Positions 43,066 through 54,767 of a stretch of DNA of 64,000 nt are shown one piece after another. A program made the translations under genes and the position numbers. How positions within the stretch are numbered: the first letter of the stretch is position 1; each line of letters starts with the position of its first letter. A model generated the notes under the pieces. The model worked only from the letters and a program-made list of their open reading frames with translations. It was not told the DNA's origin and searched no databases. This stretch comes from Pseudorasbora parva (Eukaryota; Chordata; Actinopteri; Cypriniformes; Gobionidae), in contig NC_090191.1 in assembly GCF_024679245.1 (NCBI RefSeq), positions 2,128,778 through 2,192,777 of the forward strand. Direction: 5' to 3'.

Positions 43066-44130
43066 ATAATGTTCAAAAGTTTGGTTTTGGTACAATTCTT
43101 TGAAAAAGGTCTCTAATGCTCACCAAGATTGCATTTGCTTAATTAAAAAAAATCAGTAAAATCTAATATTGAAATAATATTTAAATTCTAAATAATTGGG
43201 TTCTATTTGAATATATTATAAAATGTAGTTTATTCTTGTGATCAAAGCTTAATTTTCAGCATCATTACTCCAGTCTTCAGTGTCACATGATCCTTCAGAA
43301 ATCATTCTAATATGAGGATTTTATTCATCAAAGAATCCTGAAAAATGCACCATGGTTTACACAAAAATATGAAACAGCACAACTGTTGTCAACACTGCTA
43401 ATAATCATAAATGTTTTTGTGAGCAGCAAATCATCATATGAGAATGATTTCTGAAGGATCATGTAACACTGAAGACTGGTGTATTGATGTTGAAAATTCA
43501 GCTTTAATCACAGGAATATTAAAATAATAATAATAATAATAATAATAATTTTACAATGTAAAATAGCTGTTTTCAATTTAAAGGGTTAGTTCTACCAAAC
43601 CTTTAAATCCTGTCATCAACTCCTCTCCCTCATGTTGTTACAAACCTGTAAGACCTTCATTCATCTTCAGACAGCAATTTAATTAACACTTTCAAGGCCC
43701 AGAAAGGATGTAGACATCAATAATTACAACGTTAAGGAGACTGGCACAGGCTAGATCAAAATTGTGGAATTAAGTTATTTTTGCACACAAAAAGTATTCT
43801 TGTTGCTTCGTAACATTAAGGTTGAACCACTGGAGTCACATGGACTATTTTAACAATGTTTTTACTACCCTTCTGGGCCTTGTGTTGCAGTCTATGGAGG
43901 GGTCAGAAAGCTTTTTGATTTCATCAAAAATATTTTCATTTGTGTCTGAAGATGAACAAAGGTCTTACAGGTTTGGAACAACATAAGGTGAGGAATTCAT
44001 GACAGAATTGACATTTTTGGGTGAATTATCACTTAAATATATATTACAGTTTGTACTGTATTTTTGATCAAATAAATGCAGCCTTGGTGACTGTTGAGTA
44101 AAAGAGACTCTTTCAAAAGCATAAAAACAC
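43066..44130. repeat. Palindromic interspersed repeat split by a TTAA MITE
   Basis: The inner stem CTTCAGTGTCACATGATCCT (43275) is inverted at about 43455-43480. The outer ends CTCACCAAGATTGCATTTG (43120) and AATGCAGCCTTGGTG (44074) face each other. An (AAT)n run lies at 43521-43550. A well-known cyprinid repeat in form; no coding. Confidence 0.65.
43578..44036. mobile_element. TTAA-type MITE (AAAGGGTTAGTTC family)
   Basis: Bounded by TTAA at 43578-43581 and 44033-44036, with ends AAAGGGTTAGTTCTACC and GGGTGAATTATCAC. The subterminal CTGTAAGACCTTCATTCATC is mirrored by GATGAACAAAGGTCTTACAG. Its insertion interrupts a palindromic repeat that reads through when it is removed. Confidence 0.75.
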
Positions 44131-44337
44131 AGATTAGCAACATTAATAAGGTTCTCCTCTGTTTCAGCTGCCAGAAAATGATGAAGATGTGACAGTGTAG
44201 CTCGGGATAAGGAAGAGGATGAAGAGGAGGAAGAACATGTAAGTAAAAAAAAAAAAATTATACCTTTTTAACAAAAAGCAATACACCTACAATAGTATGG
44301 CTTTTTTTCAGCTTCCAGTTTACAAAGATCCAAAGTG

Positions 44338-44560
44338 AATATATAGAGGCCATCCTCCTATCCTATCCTCAGAAGACCCTGCCCTCCGCTGGTGGGGTAA
44401 GAAAGACCCTCTTCCTCTTCTCTCACAGCTCTCCATCTCCCTCTGCCTCATCAACACTGTCTGAAGCTTTTTCCACAGCTGGGACACAGTCAGGAATGAG
44501 GGGTCTCAGATTCTTCCTGAGAAAGTCATCATGCTCATTTTCTTGAACAAAAAAAAAACC
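44338..44560 (+). pseudogene. hAT (ZBED1-like) transposase C-terminal remnant
   Basis: One frame reads EDPALRWWGKKDPLPLLSQL, then the match moves frame to SSTLSEAFSTAG, and moves again to DTVRNEGSQILPEKVIMLIF. This is the order of the C-terminal dimerisation region of ZBED1-type hAT transposases. Two frameshifts in 200 bp mark it as dead. Confidence 0.55.
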
Positions 44561-45225
44561 TGTTGATGTATATTTTGGCCCAATAATACAGAAAAGATGC
44601 TAGGACTCTATGTAGTGTTTTTTTTACATATTTCTTTATGAACGTAGGACTATAGCTCAAGGACTATATATCTTTTGTAATTGTCACATTGTTCAGGTTT
44701 AGCTACAGGTAGTGAAGCAATAAAGCACATCACCACCAGACATTTGTAGCAGGTGCCTCACAGGACACGCAGGACATTTCTGCAAATAAAAGTAATAATA
44801 AAGAAACTGATAACTCTTTTTTTCCATGTCTTTTTTGTGCTAAATTATTGAGAGTAGTACCAATATGAGTATTGATAAGTATAAGTGAGAAAATCCTTAA
44901 CTACTCCCTAATAAGACAATAAAATATTTTAATAATTGGTTACATTTCTTATGTTGTTTGTTTAATTAATGAATGGACGTGTTACATTTCTGTACTCATA
45001 ATTTGTTGACACTTTACACTGTTTAAATGTTGACTTAATATTTGTACAAAGTAACACTGAATAAATGCTGATTATTAAATTAATGCAGTGTGGTTTTGAG
45101 CCATTTTCTATTACAATTTAATAGGGGTTTGTATCGTTTTTTATTATCTACGAGTACATAATCCCTAAATATATTAACTAAAATCAAAACAAATGTATTA
45201 ATAAGGTTTTACAGCAGAGAATTCA
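44561..45225. other. AT-rich interior, nothing recognised
   Basis: Long A and T runs, no coding seen. Confidence 0.35.
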
Positions 45226-45307
45226 ATGTTTGAGTGTATCAGTTCTATGTGGATTTCAAGGTTATGGACCAAGCACATCTTCATTTCCCGGACTAAAGGT
45301 GAGATTA

Positions 45308-45812
45308 TTCAAATAAAGGTGGACGTGGTATTTTGGTCGTTAGGACGTACCTGCCACGTTCCAGCGACATATCATAATCACGTCGCCACGACGAATACAG
45401 GAATCACAAAGTTACGTCGCTGGAACGTTACCTGGTATGTCGCTGCGACTAATATGGTCCATTGAGGTTACGTCCTCACAACATGCCAGTTTGGTCGTTG
45501 AGACGTGATCATCACGTTATAGCAACGTACCAGTATAACGTCGTCACGACGATTATGGGAATCACAAAGTTACGTCACTGGAACGTTATTAGGTACGTCG
45601 CTACGACGAATATGGTCCTTTAAGGTTACGTTCTCACAACGTGCCAGTTTGGTCGTTGGGACGTGCTCGTCACGTTCCAGCAACGTCCCACTATAACGTC
45701 GCCACGACGATTATGGGAATCACAAAGTTACGTCATTGGAACGTTATTTGGTACGTCGCTACGACGAATATGGTCCGGTCCGGTTACGTCTTCACAACGT
45801 AACTGTGTTAGC
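45308..45812. repeat. 158-bp tandem repeat (right subterminal)
   Basis: About three copies; GGTTACGTC/TTCTCACAAC starts at 45466, 45624 and 45782. Units contain GTCGCTACGACGAATATGG and CACGTTCCAGCAACGT. Like the left array it is packed with ACGT palindromes, but the unit is different. Confidence 0.88.
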
Positions 45813-45929
45813 TGGGAGCCTGCACTGGGGCCCATCATTAGTAAGATACGCCACTGGTTCTCAGTGTAATATAGCATGTTGCGCTCTGCCTCTAATACTG
45901 CATGTGTGCACTTTTAGGTCTTTAAAGGT

Positions 45930-46260
45930 TGTATTTTAGATGTCCTTGTGCAGAGAACACAGAGTCTGAATGGCTGGTGTCCTCGACTGGGTCACCTCAA
46001 GGGTGTGTCCTCTCTCCTCTATTAGTTATTTTGTACACTAATGCGTCCAAGAGTAGTTTTGTTAATAGGCACATCTTAAAATGTGCTGACGACTCTCTGT
46101 AATCGTTAGCTTATTGAGTGAGGAGGATTCTACGCATGGTCCGGTGGTTGAGGATTTCACGGTTTGGTGTCAGAATGCTTTTTTAAAACTTAATGTGCTG
46201 AAAACTAAAGAGATGACCATTGATTAGAGATTGAGGAGGAAGTCAATGGATGATAATAGA
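45930..46260 (+). pseudogene. LINE reverse transcriptase fragment
   Basis: Broken frames contain LVQRTQSLNG, PLLFILYTN-like residues, then the RT box KCADDS followed by HGPVVEDFTVWCQNAFLKLN and KTKEMTID. This is the ADD catalytic box and the thumb-proximal segment of a fish LINE. Several stops and shifts; no other domains nearby. Confidence 0.55.
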
Positions 46261-46960
46261 CTAAATATTAATATCTGGGTAATATTTTAATATATACGCC
46301 AATATATTAATATTTGGGTACCGTATTGGATTGTAAATTGACGTTTTCTGCATATATTATAATAAGATTGTACACGAAGCTAGCTAAACAAACTCTGAGT
46401 TTCAGAGTAGGTTTAGAGTTGACAGATAAATCCACCCTGGCTTAGATCAAGTTCAACCGCTTCTCAAAGCTCGGTATAAACTTTCTCTGTCCACTCAGGT
46501 TTAATCCAGAGTTAGCGATCTAATCTCAGAGTTAGGACCAATCAGCTGCAAGTAAAGACGCAGTAAAGCCACACCCCCTGTATCTCTCGTTCCAAAGTAA
46601 AACAGTTTATAATTAAATATATTCACATAATTATCATATTTTTTGACAAGTAGCCAAATAGTAATTTAATGCATAAAACATACTTCGGACAAATAGGCAG
46701 AGGTCATCGGGGGTCATTTTTCCACTTTAGCGGGTCGGCGGACAAATAGTGGATTCTTGGGACAGGGAAGTCGAGAACGCGTCCACATTTTTAGATCTCT
46801 AAAAGGACTGAATGTAAGACTGCAATTGCAAACGATAACACCCAATTTTTTTTTGTTGAAATTGGGTGCCAGACTGGTGATTTGTGGGTTTTTTTTCTTT
46901 CTTTCTTTCAGACTACAGCTTGCTGCAACAACGAATCAATATAATGAATAAGCTTCGAGT
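46261..46960. other. MITE-like and unassigned sequence
   Basis: 46390-46530 contains paired CTCTGAGTTT / AATCCAGAGTTAGC motifs like those at 10560-10610. The rest was not recognised. Confidence 0.35.
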
Positions 46961-46961
46961 G

Positions 46962-46966
<5 letters not shown>

Positions 46967-47028
<62 letters not shown>

Positions 47029-47211
47029 CCTGGTAATCCCTACGTTATGGGGACAAATTGTCCCCACAAAGATGGCAATATCCGAAATCCTTGTCCTTGT
47101 GGGGACATTTTTAGGTCCCCATGAGGAAAACATCTTATAAATCACACAGGAGTTTTTTTTTTTGAGAAAGTAAAAATGCAGAATGTTTCCTGTGATGGGT
47201 AGGTTTAGGGG

Positions 47212-47261
<50 letters not shown>

Positions 47262-47392
47262 TGGGTAGGTTTAGGGGCTGTGGCAGTGTAGGGGGATAGG
47301 ATGTCCAGTTTGTACAGTATGAAATCCATTACGCCTATGGAAAGTCCCCATAAAACATGGAAACACGACATGTGTTTGTGTGTGTGTGTGTG

Positions 47393-47462
<70 letters not shown>
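46967..47462. repeat. GT microsatellites with GTCCCCAC/GGTTTAGGGG satellite
   Basis: Three GT runs (46967-47028, 47214-47260, 47376-47460) flank a unit with GGGGACAAATTGTCCCCACA, GTAGGTTTAGGGGCTGTG (twice) and GTCCCCATAAAACATGG. The same unit, inverted, is at 5290-5600. A common cyprinid interspersed repeat. Confidence 0.85.
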
Positions 47463-47877
47463 CTTTCTAAAGATTTTTCGTACTGTGAATTTGTCAGTTC
47501 TGGAAAGATTTGGAAATGAATGCATTTTATTTTGTTGCTTTTTTCTTATTTAATTAATCGATTAATCAAAAATATTGAAGTATTCGCTGACTGAATGTAT
47601 TAGAAGCTATACCGCTACTGCTTCGAATTTACACTAAACCGAGCAGAAATATGTTGATACGTGTTTATTTTGAGTTTTCTAGATGATTTTTAAATTGTGT
47701 AGTGTGTAACTCCAGATATAAAAGCTTCCTTATAATTCAGTATTTTTATTTTGATATTATAAAATATATTTTCAGAAATCCAGTGGGGGAAGGAAACCTA
47801 GTATGGTCCCTCTTCAGGGAACTCTTATTAAAAGGGTCCTGCAATAATTGATCAAGTTATCGTGAGATTTCTTCACT

Positions 47878-48571
47878 TTGGTAGGCAGTGGCGCCTCCAC
47901 TTCATTATGGCAGACAGTCGTCCCATCAGGACTGACTCCGAAGAGGAGCTTTATGGACTTGCTTTATGGAGATGAGGCAGATGATGAGAATACCACAAAT
48001 GTATTGGATCCTTTCTACCGACACATTGATGATTTCCTCAGGGATGAAGATGTCCATATCCCACTCTTTCCTGCCATTGCCAACGGTGCAAAGCATACAG
48101 TCAGAAATGCGTACGGCCCCGATGGTCTGGTTATTGAGCTCAATGATCTTAAAGCCGCCATCTGTCCAATCCATTACCTGATGTTGGCCAGCTCTACAGG
48201 ACGTTCTGCTTTAAAGAAGACATTCGGCCTCACTTTGGCCTCTGTTGATGGCGGTTTCATCCTTAATATATCACAGCAGAAACCCACCGGCCACACCCAG
48301 TGCTTCACACGCAATATCAGCGAACGCTGCACAAGCCATAAACCAAGTTTTAGAAGTCTGTGGTTCCAAACCTTCAACTTTGACAAGCGAAAACTTGGAG
48401 CGTCGCACAATATTCAAAACAAACTTAAATGATCTGAATAGGATGGCCATCGTGTTGATCTTACGCAAGGTGTCTATAACCACTGAAGGAGAGATGGGCC
48501 ACATGGGTCATAAACCCAAGTCTTTGGTTCCAAACCTTCAATGCAAAAAATGCTCGGTTTGTTTAGCATAA
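47878..48571. other. Open frames on both strands, unassigned
   Basis: A plus-strand frame of 184 codons (47878-48432) overlaps a minus-strand frame pair (47926-48174, 48174-48410) and others to 48571. Long open frames on both strands suggest old coding DNA of balanced composition, but I recognise no domain and cannot choose the strand. It begins after TTTGGTAG, which could be an acceptor. Confidence 0.3.
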
Positions 48572-49135
48572 CTCCCACCTAATCAAATCTTACTGTCAAA
48601 CCATCTTCATATTCTGATGTGATTCATTATTCCTTTTTCCAGTGTTCATCAACAGTTTCCCACCCAACAAGCATGGCACAGTCTTCTTGTAGAGGCTATT
48701 GTAGTGTTCCTTGTTCTTCAAACAACAAACACAAATTTTCTTATTTAAGTTTCCACGATTTTCCAGTTTGGAAATGATAATTAATATTGTTAATTGTAGG
48801 AATTTGTACGTTTTGTCCCACAGTGACGGGTGGGTTTAGGGGCGGCGTTTGAGGTAGGTCATTCTTATGAAGTCATACGAATTTGGAAACATACAAATGC
48901 AAAATAATTCATATTATAGGATCATATTTATAAATGAGGAAAAAATGAGGAAAATCATCAACTGTGTGTTTTATTTAAATTTTATATCAAAAATTGTCTT
49001 CAAAACGTTTGGAAAGGTAAGAACTATAATGCTTTTATTTTAATAGAAGTAATTTAACATTATATTCTGCTATATGTAATAGACAGTATGTATTTAAAAC
49101 ACACTAAAATTTGCTTTACAGTCCAGAAAAACATA
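48572..49135. other. No gene recognised
   Basis: AT-rich; GGGTGGGTTTAGGGGCGGCG near 48829 resembles the GGTTTAGGGG satellite. Confidence 0.35.
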
Positions 49136-50655
49136 CATGCTGTTTGAGAATATTTTCAAACACATCCAAGAGCTTCAGGAGTCTTTATATGAGCAGAAAA
49201 CAGGGCAATGTCTTCTGCAAGACCACAAGTTCTGGGTAGAGTTTTGGATGTACCAAATACAGCCCCAAATAGATACCAACTAAAAAGGGCATTCAAAGAT
49301 GACAAAGGCCCAACGGAGGTATATGTAAAGATAGATGCACCAGAGACTGAAGGTGCTCAAGTAGAAGAAGTTACACAAGACATGAGTGATTTTCAAAAGG
49401 AAGAGGAAAAAGAACATAAGGAGAAGACCATCGAGAAAGATTAAAAGCAGAAATGGGAAAGAAAGAATTTGAAAAACCGACAGATTTTGGCCAGGTGGAT
49501 GTAAAGGAAGAGGAATCAAAGGAGGCGAAGACAACACTAAAAGAGGAAGAGGGAGAGAAAGATGCGCCAGAGGTCCACAACAAAGATCCCAATGTGGAAG
49601 ACACTGATGGTGATTTCAGTCTTGAAAAAGAAGATGAACTCTTTACAGAAAGTGTTCCTGCACCACCATCTTTTTTATTATTCCTCGAGCTGCCTGGGAA
49701 AAACTAAGAAAAGAACAAAAAAGAGATCACTTCAAAGGATTGCAGTGGACAAACACCATGTCTTCAGTCCATCCTCATTGCAGTTTGGCTTTTACAGGCC
49801 ACGGGGTTCAAATACAAGGATCATCTAGGAAACACCTGTTTTTAAATGCTCTGGCTATTGCTTGTTTCACTGACTGCCCTGTAGAAACTGATGTTGTTGT
49901 GCACAGTGAGAGCACGCTTAAAGCACAGGTGTCCTTTAGAGGTGACATGGAAGTGCACAGTAAGACAGGGCTGCAAAGGCGACCCGTAAGAGCTGATGAC
50001 CAAAAGGAGATAAATCAGCAATTTTAGCAACACTACCAAGGGCACTCTATCTTATGGAGATGGAAAACCTTAAGGAATCTGTGGTAGAGTCTGGCTGCCG
50101 AGATGAGGCACCATCACCAGGTGTTCCCCAGAGAATGAAGGATAGGAAACATGACAATGGTAGAAGAAAAAGCTGATGAACCGGATGAAGTTATCCAGAA
50201 GGTTATCCTTCATCCAAAGGGTGTGATGCTTTGGTCGAAGAAGAGCATTGATATCTTCCACCATAGATGCAAAGATGACATTGTCTATCTCGATGCAACA
50301 GGGAGCATCGTGAAGAAAAGTCAACAGAGCACAGGTCCTCTTTATGTGTATGAGCTGGTGGTCAGAAACCCCTATTAGGGTTCATCTCCCTTTCGAGCCG
50401 CTACGTATGTGACCTGTGACCACAGCACCTCATCTGCTCTGTATTTTCTCAGTGCTTTCCAGACAGATCATGCCAAGCAATATGGACACAAAAAAATCAA
50501 AACAACATCTTTTAATGGACATTTTATGGAGCTCATAAGCAGTGCACCCCTCGACCACAAAGGGGACGTCAATGTTTACTACAGTGAGACATTCATCTCC
50601 TCATGGAGGTCATAAGCAGTGCACCCCTCGACCACAAAGGGGACGTCAATGTTTA
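49136..50655 (+). pseudogene. Transposase-like gene fragments (MULE/KDZ-like, unassigned)
   Basis: After an acceptor-like TTTACAG (49121) comes a frame starting MSSARPQVLGRVLDVPNTAP (49208), an acidic Lys/Glu-rich stretch in two frames (to about 49700), and AWEKLRKEQKRDHFKGLQW. Next is SLAFTGHGVQIQGSSRKHLF, then ALAIACFTDCPVETDVVVHS and GDMEVHSKTG, then (50151 on) PDEVIQKVILHPKGVMLWSK, DDIVYLDATGSIVKKS and, one frame over, YVTCDHSTSSALYFLSAFQT. The YLDATG and TCDH motifs look like acidic residues of an RNase H-fold transposase core. I recall similar fish proteins but cannot name the superfamily with confidence. At least four frameshifts or stops. Confidence 0.45.
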
Positions 50656-50658
50656 CTA
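50534..50658 (+). repeat. 77-bp tandem duplication
   Basis: CATAAGCAGTGCACCCCTCG, continuing to GACGTCAATGTTTACTAC, occurs at 50534 and again at 50611, period 77 bp. The second copy is interrupted by the element at 50659 and resumes with CAGTGAGGC at 56601. Confidence 0.85.
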
Positions 50659-51539
50659 CACTCTAAAAACTGCTGGGTTAAAATCTCAAAAAGGGACGTA
50701 CCCAGCGCTGGGTTGTTTTAACCCAACTAGTTGGGTTAAATGTTCAACCCAGCATGCTGGGTTGTTATTTTAACCCAATTATGGGTTAAAAATTACTACA
50801 CTGCTGGGTTGATGTAACCCAAAATGGGTTGGAAGTTTAAACTAGAAATTCTAGTAATTAAAATGACTAAAATAACATCTACAGCAATACAGACTTCAGT
50901 AATAAAAATATAAAATTTTATTTTTGTTTTATCAAGTAAAATTGTCCATTTGTGAATACATTTTTAAAAAAAATTGCATCATTCCCTACCCATTGACAAA
51001 AATCAATGAGACTTGAAATAACTTGAAGAAAATATGAAGTGAAATCTAAAAACATTTCATTTACATCAACATCTTGCACACAAGATATCATGTGATCGAA
51101 AAGTACAAGTATTTAGAAATAGTAAATATAAAAGAGGAAAGATCTCAGACAGTACAAAAACTGTCATCAAGAGTCAGAAAAATGAACCTTTTGAAGAAAA
51201 TTTGAAATCTTAAAGCATTTACATCAACATCTTGAGCATACATCATGTGAGTGAAATACTCAGTAATCAATTGTAGTGTAATTGTACTGTAGAAGAAAAG
51301 GACACGTATTTAGAAGTAGTAGTAAATATAAGAAGAACAGCAAAGAGGAAAGGTCTCAGACAGTAATAAAAATGAGTCAGAAAAATTACCTTTTTGAAGA
51401 ACATGAATGTGAATTTGAAATCTTAAAACATTTCAAACATTTCAACATTTAAAACATTTCATTTTCATAACATGTGACAATTACTGTTTGTCAGCAAAAA
51501 TGAAGGCTCGCAAAACTCTCATTGTTGGGGTTTCATCCC

Positions 51540-51766
51540 TGGAAAGTCCATACTAGTTTGTAAAAACTGTTACATTGTGGAACACCGTTTCGGGTAGTCT
51601 ATGTCAAATACATAGAATGCCTTAAAGCAAACATCAACTGCAGCAAGCAATGTATTTTGCTCGAGTGTTGATAATTGCAAAGGCTTGAGGGCATTGGTTA
51701 TCTCCAAGCATGAGGGAATTCTTTTGAGTCTTTTGAGCGCAGGTACTCAGCCATATTGGTCCCAAT
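51540..51766 (-). pseudogene. SAMD3-like gene, downstream exon
   Basis: After acceptor TTCTTTTCAG (minus strand) the exon reads IGTNMAEYLRSKDSKEFPHA. The match then moves frame to TNALKPLQLSTLEQNTLLAA and DVCFKAFYVFDIDYPKRCST. The frameshift makes the product unlikely to be intact. Order and strand fit the exons at 52899, 54768 and 55072. Confidence 0.5.
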
Positions 51767-51865
51767 CTGAAAAGAAGAAAAAAAATAGAGAAGGGGGGGA
51801 TAGGGGATTGGCATCAATTTAGAACGCAAAAAGGTCAAACTAATGTAAATACCTTTAGGAACAGT

Positions 51866-52022
51866 AAAGGGTATGACACACCAAGCCGACCATCGGCCAA
51901 TGTTAGCTCTAGTTGGACCCCTGTTGTCCAACTTTTTGGCCCAGATGCAGATGACTAATGGCAACAACACATTTACCGTTTGATGTCACTAGTTTTTTAA
52001 TGTTGGCTTGGTGTGTCATGGC
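51866..52022. repeat. Small MITE, TGACACACCAAGCC ends
   Basis: TATGACACACCAAGCCGACC (51873) is inverted at GGCTTGGTGTGTCATGG (52004-52020). Confidence 0.7.
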
Positions 52023-52023
52023 C

Positions 52024-52575
52024 TTAAAGGGTTAGTTCACCCAAAAAGAAATACTTAAACTAAATCTGGTCATCATATAAAGCGGTCAAGTCTCTTTAAA
52101 AAAATTGGAATACATTAGATTCATATGAATTAGTTTTACAATCTTTATTAACTTTTTGTAGCGCCAAAGTGGTAATTGTACAACCCCAAAACTTCATGTC
52201 TTTTGTAAATATGCATCCTTTCCTGTAACTTTTTTTGAAATGTGTTGCAGGTCTGAATGACAGGAAAGGATGCATATTTACAAATGAAATGAAGTTGACC
52301 AGGCAAAACATGACATATTTTGTGTTCATTTTGTCTGCAATAAAATACAAGTCAAAGTAATTGTAGAAATCACTTCTTTTTTTTGCGTTTTCCATACTGT
52401 CCCAACTTTTTCTGATTTGGGGTTGTACAAACTGTCACTAGAGGGACAGAAAACTCACATTTCATTAGAAATATCTTTTTCCCATTCCAAAGATGAACAA
52501 AAGTCTTTAAGGTTTGGAATTTATTCATTTTATTTTTCGTAATTGATGACAATTTTCATTTTTGGGTGACACTAA
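52024..52575. mobile_element. TTAA-type MITE with a nested repeat
   Basis: The left end TTAAAGGGTTAGTTCACCC and the right end TTTTTGGGTGACACTAAA mirror each other. An unrelated repeat (about 52100-52435) is nested inside. It contains a perfect 24-bp inverted pair (TTTGTAAATATGCATCCTTT... at 52201 and its mirror at 52259-52283) and ends TTTTTCTGATTTGGGGTTGT. Confidence 0.65.
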
Positions 52576-52898
52576 ATGTATTTTTTTTACAACACTGCTC
52601 GACCATATACAGTGACTGAATGTTACGTTAATGTGTATGTGCGTGCGACGAATCGAGAACAGAGGGGTAATGTACATGCACATAAAGATAACATTCAGCT
52701 AGTGACTACTTGAAGTGTGGCTGAGCAGTGTAGTGAAAGGATAATGATATTATTCTGTCTTGTATTAATATACAAAAAGGGAAAACGGCTCTCACTTAAA
52801 GCAGCTGGCTCATAGATCAATAAAATTTAACATGTAGAGGCCATTCGCACCCAGAATCGGAAGTCCAAATTTTGCATATATATTAGACACAGACATAC

Positions 52899-53049
52899 CT
52901 GGCAAAATAAAACTACTGCTAGTTCATGGGTTCTCTGAAGAAACTCGGTTTTGTCCTCCTTTTCTGACCCTTTTGTGCACGTTTCGAAGACGCTCCTCCA
53001 GGAAGCCAGTAGCAGGTCTGTGGAATCGACTTGGACTGAACCATGCTTC
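52899..53049 (-). CDS. SAMD3-like gene, exon (partly decayed)
   Basis: Bounded by acceptor TTTAAACACAAG and donor CCAG/GTATGTCT on the minus strand. The family-like frame reads EAWFSPSRFHRPATGFLEER, then LRNVHKRVRKGGQ, and meets a stop near its end. It follows the interrupted exon at 53290-54636. The role of these proteins is unknown to me; in fish they are present in many copies, often in transposons with this type of end. Confidence 0.5.
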
Positions 53050-53308
53050 CTTGTGTTTAAAGAAAAAGAAAACAGTATTAAAAAGTGCAACACTGGCGCC
53101 ATTTACATGAGTACATGAATGTGATTAAAGGAGTGTTTTCCCATCCCTGTTCCTGGTGGCACACCAGCATTACACATTTCTGAACTCATCCTAATCAAAC
53201 ACCTGATTCAACTCATCAGCTCATTAGTAGAAAAATACAAAAGTCCATATAAATACAACAAAATCACATCCCTGTGTTAGACACTGTACTCCTTTACCCT
53301 GGCAGTCC

Positions 53309-54577
53309 TTAAAGTGGTCATATAATGGTACATGCACGTTTACAAGCTGATTGTATGGAAATGTGTGTTGGCAGTGCCTGTACACAACCATCTTATAATG
53401 ATAAAAAACGTTCCCAACACTGCTAATGCAGGGTTTTTCCTGGGTCAGAAATGGTCTTCGGTGGTGGCTGTCTAGCTGACCAGACATGGTCATCCACACA
53501 CACGCGAGCACACGCACGCGCAGTAAAAGCACCTACCCGCGTGATATGTGAGCCCAATACAGACAATAAATGTAAAATAAATGCAAATAAGCTTCTTTTT
53601 TTTTCTCATTATGTATGATGTCTTGATGTGTGATATGATGTCTTGATGTGAGACAAATAGTCACATTCTCTACCATATCTACAATTTAATAACATTATCA
53701 GCCAGCTAACAACTTGCGTTGCTCTGGTTTCACCTTATTCCAGTCTAAACAATTTTTTTTGTGGTGATTTACTACACATTATCAATATAAATACCCCCCA
53801 AAAATACAGGAAAATACTGTGGATTACTAAAACTAATTCTTACTAACCCCTCTTGTTTAATGGGGTAAGCACACTTGTATTCTCATCTCAGATGTGTTGA
53901 GTAAATGATTAAACACTGATTCGTGAGTTCAGTGTTGGACAGATCAGTTCAGTAAAATGAATCGGTTCAAATGAGTCATTAGTTCGTGAATCGGACAATA
54001 GCGGACGTGTTATGTGTGAATCCAGACTGTTAAAACAACGCAAAAGATTTGTCATCACAGAAAACACTTTATAACGATATTTTTTCTGTGTATTTGAAAG
54101 TTTGGATTATGGCCGCTGCGTGTGCAAAACGTCTGTCAGAAGAGGTGCGTTTATTGAGCGCAATTCACACCCAACATCAATTCAGGGAATTTTTTTTGCA
54201 AACGCGCCACGTGGAACATGGAGTCAGTCTTCCGACCTTTTACTTTTGTGTAAGTTCAGCTGATTTTGATTGATATGCGCGAGTGAGGAAGAGCTCAGAC
54301 GGTGATCGTTTTGAAGACCGAGAGTGCGCGCGGCTCTCTGCTCGTTCTCTGTCACTCAGTTAACGTGCGCCCTGTCACGCGCATTAGTCATCCACATCAA
54401 TATATAAATCAAATAAGGCTTTGGCGGGACAAAAATTTGTTTTGGCGGCCGCCCAAAAAAATTCTATGTAGGAAAAACCCTGTAATAAGAATTTGTAATG
54501 TAAGTATACAAAGTTTTCATTTAGACACTAAAGAATCATATAACTTGTACAAAAATGCCATTATATGACCCCTTTAA
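53309..54577. mobile_element. TTAA MITE inside an exon, with nested hAT-like element
   Basis: TTAA is at 53309-53312 and 54574-54577. The ends AAGTGGTCATATAATGG and CCATTATATGACCCCTTT are inverted. It sits inside a SAMD3-like exon: removing it with one TTAA joins CAG-TTT-CCA-TAC-CTT to AAG-GAC-TGC-CAG in frame. A second element (53429-54482) lies within it. Confidence 0.8.
53429..54482. mobile_element. hAT-like non-autonomous element
   Basis: The ends CAGGGTTTTTCCT (53429) and AGGAAAAACCCTG (54470-54482) are exact inverted repeats. The flanking 8 bases (TGCTAATG, TAATAAGA) do not match, so the target duplication is lost or the ends are recombined. Confidence 0.6.
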
Positions 54578-54636
54578 GGTATGGAAACTGTTCAACTACT
54601 GATGAAGCCAGGGTGACTTTTGTACCTGCACTTGGG
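54578..54636 (-). CDS. SAMD3-like gene, exon interrupted by a MITE
   Basis: After acceptor TTTCTTTTAG, and using the two bases left over from the exon at 54768, the frame reads NPSAGTKVTLASSVVEQFPY and then hits the TTAA insert. It resumes on the other side (53281-53308) as KDCQGKG. The phase match supports the exon call. Confidence 0.6.
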
Positions 54637-54767
54637 CTAAAAGAAACAATTTCATATTTTGAATTTTAACAATAGTACAAATGTACACACCAAGACATTT
54701 AATATATCCAAAAATATTCTAGCATTAAAATGTTTTACTTTACTTTGAATTGAAAATGTGTACTCAC

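Larger units (their letters stand above)
40692..45816. mobile_element. DNA transposon with ACGT-rich subterminal satellites
   Basis: The left end CCCAGCAAACACAGTACGTT (40692) and the right end AACGTAACTGTGTTAGCTGGG (45796-45816) are imperfect inverted repeats, 5.1 kb apart. Each end carries a tandem array of its own period: 110 bp on the left and 158 bp on the right. A hAT C-terminal remnant lies at 44338-44560 and several MITEs are nested inside. The superfamily is uncertain, because no clear target duplication is visible. Confidence 0.65.

Noticed and set aside
46936..47525. Reverse frames rich in His-Thr
   Set aside because: Translations of GT microsatellites.
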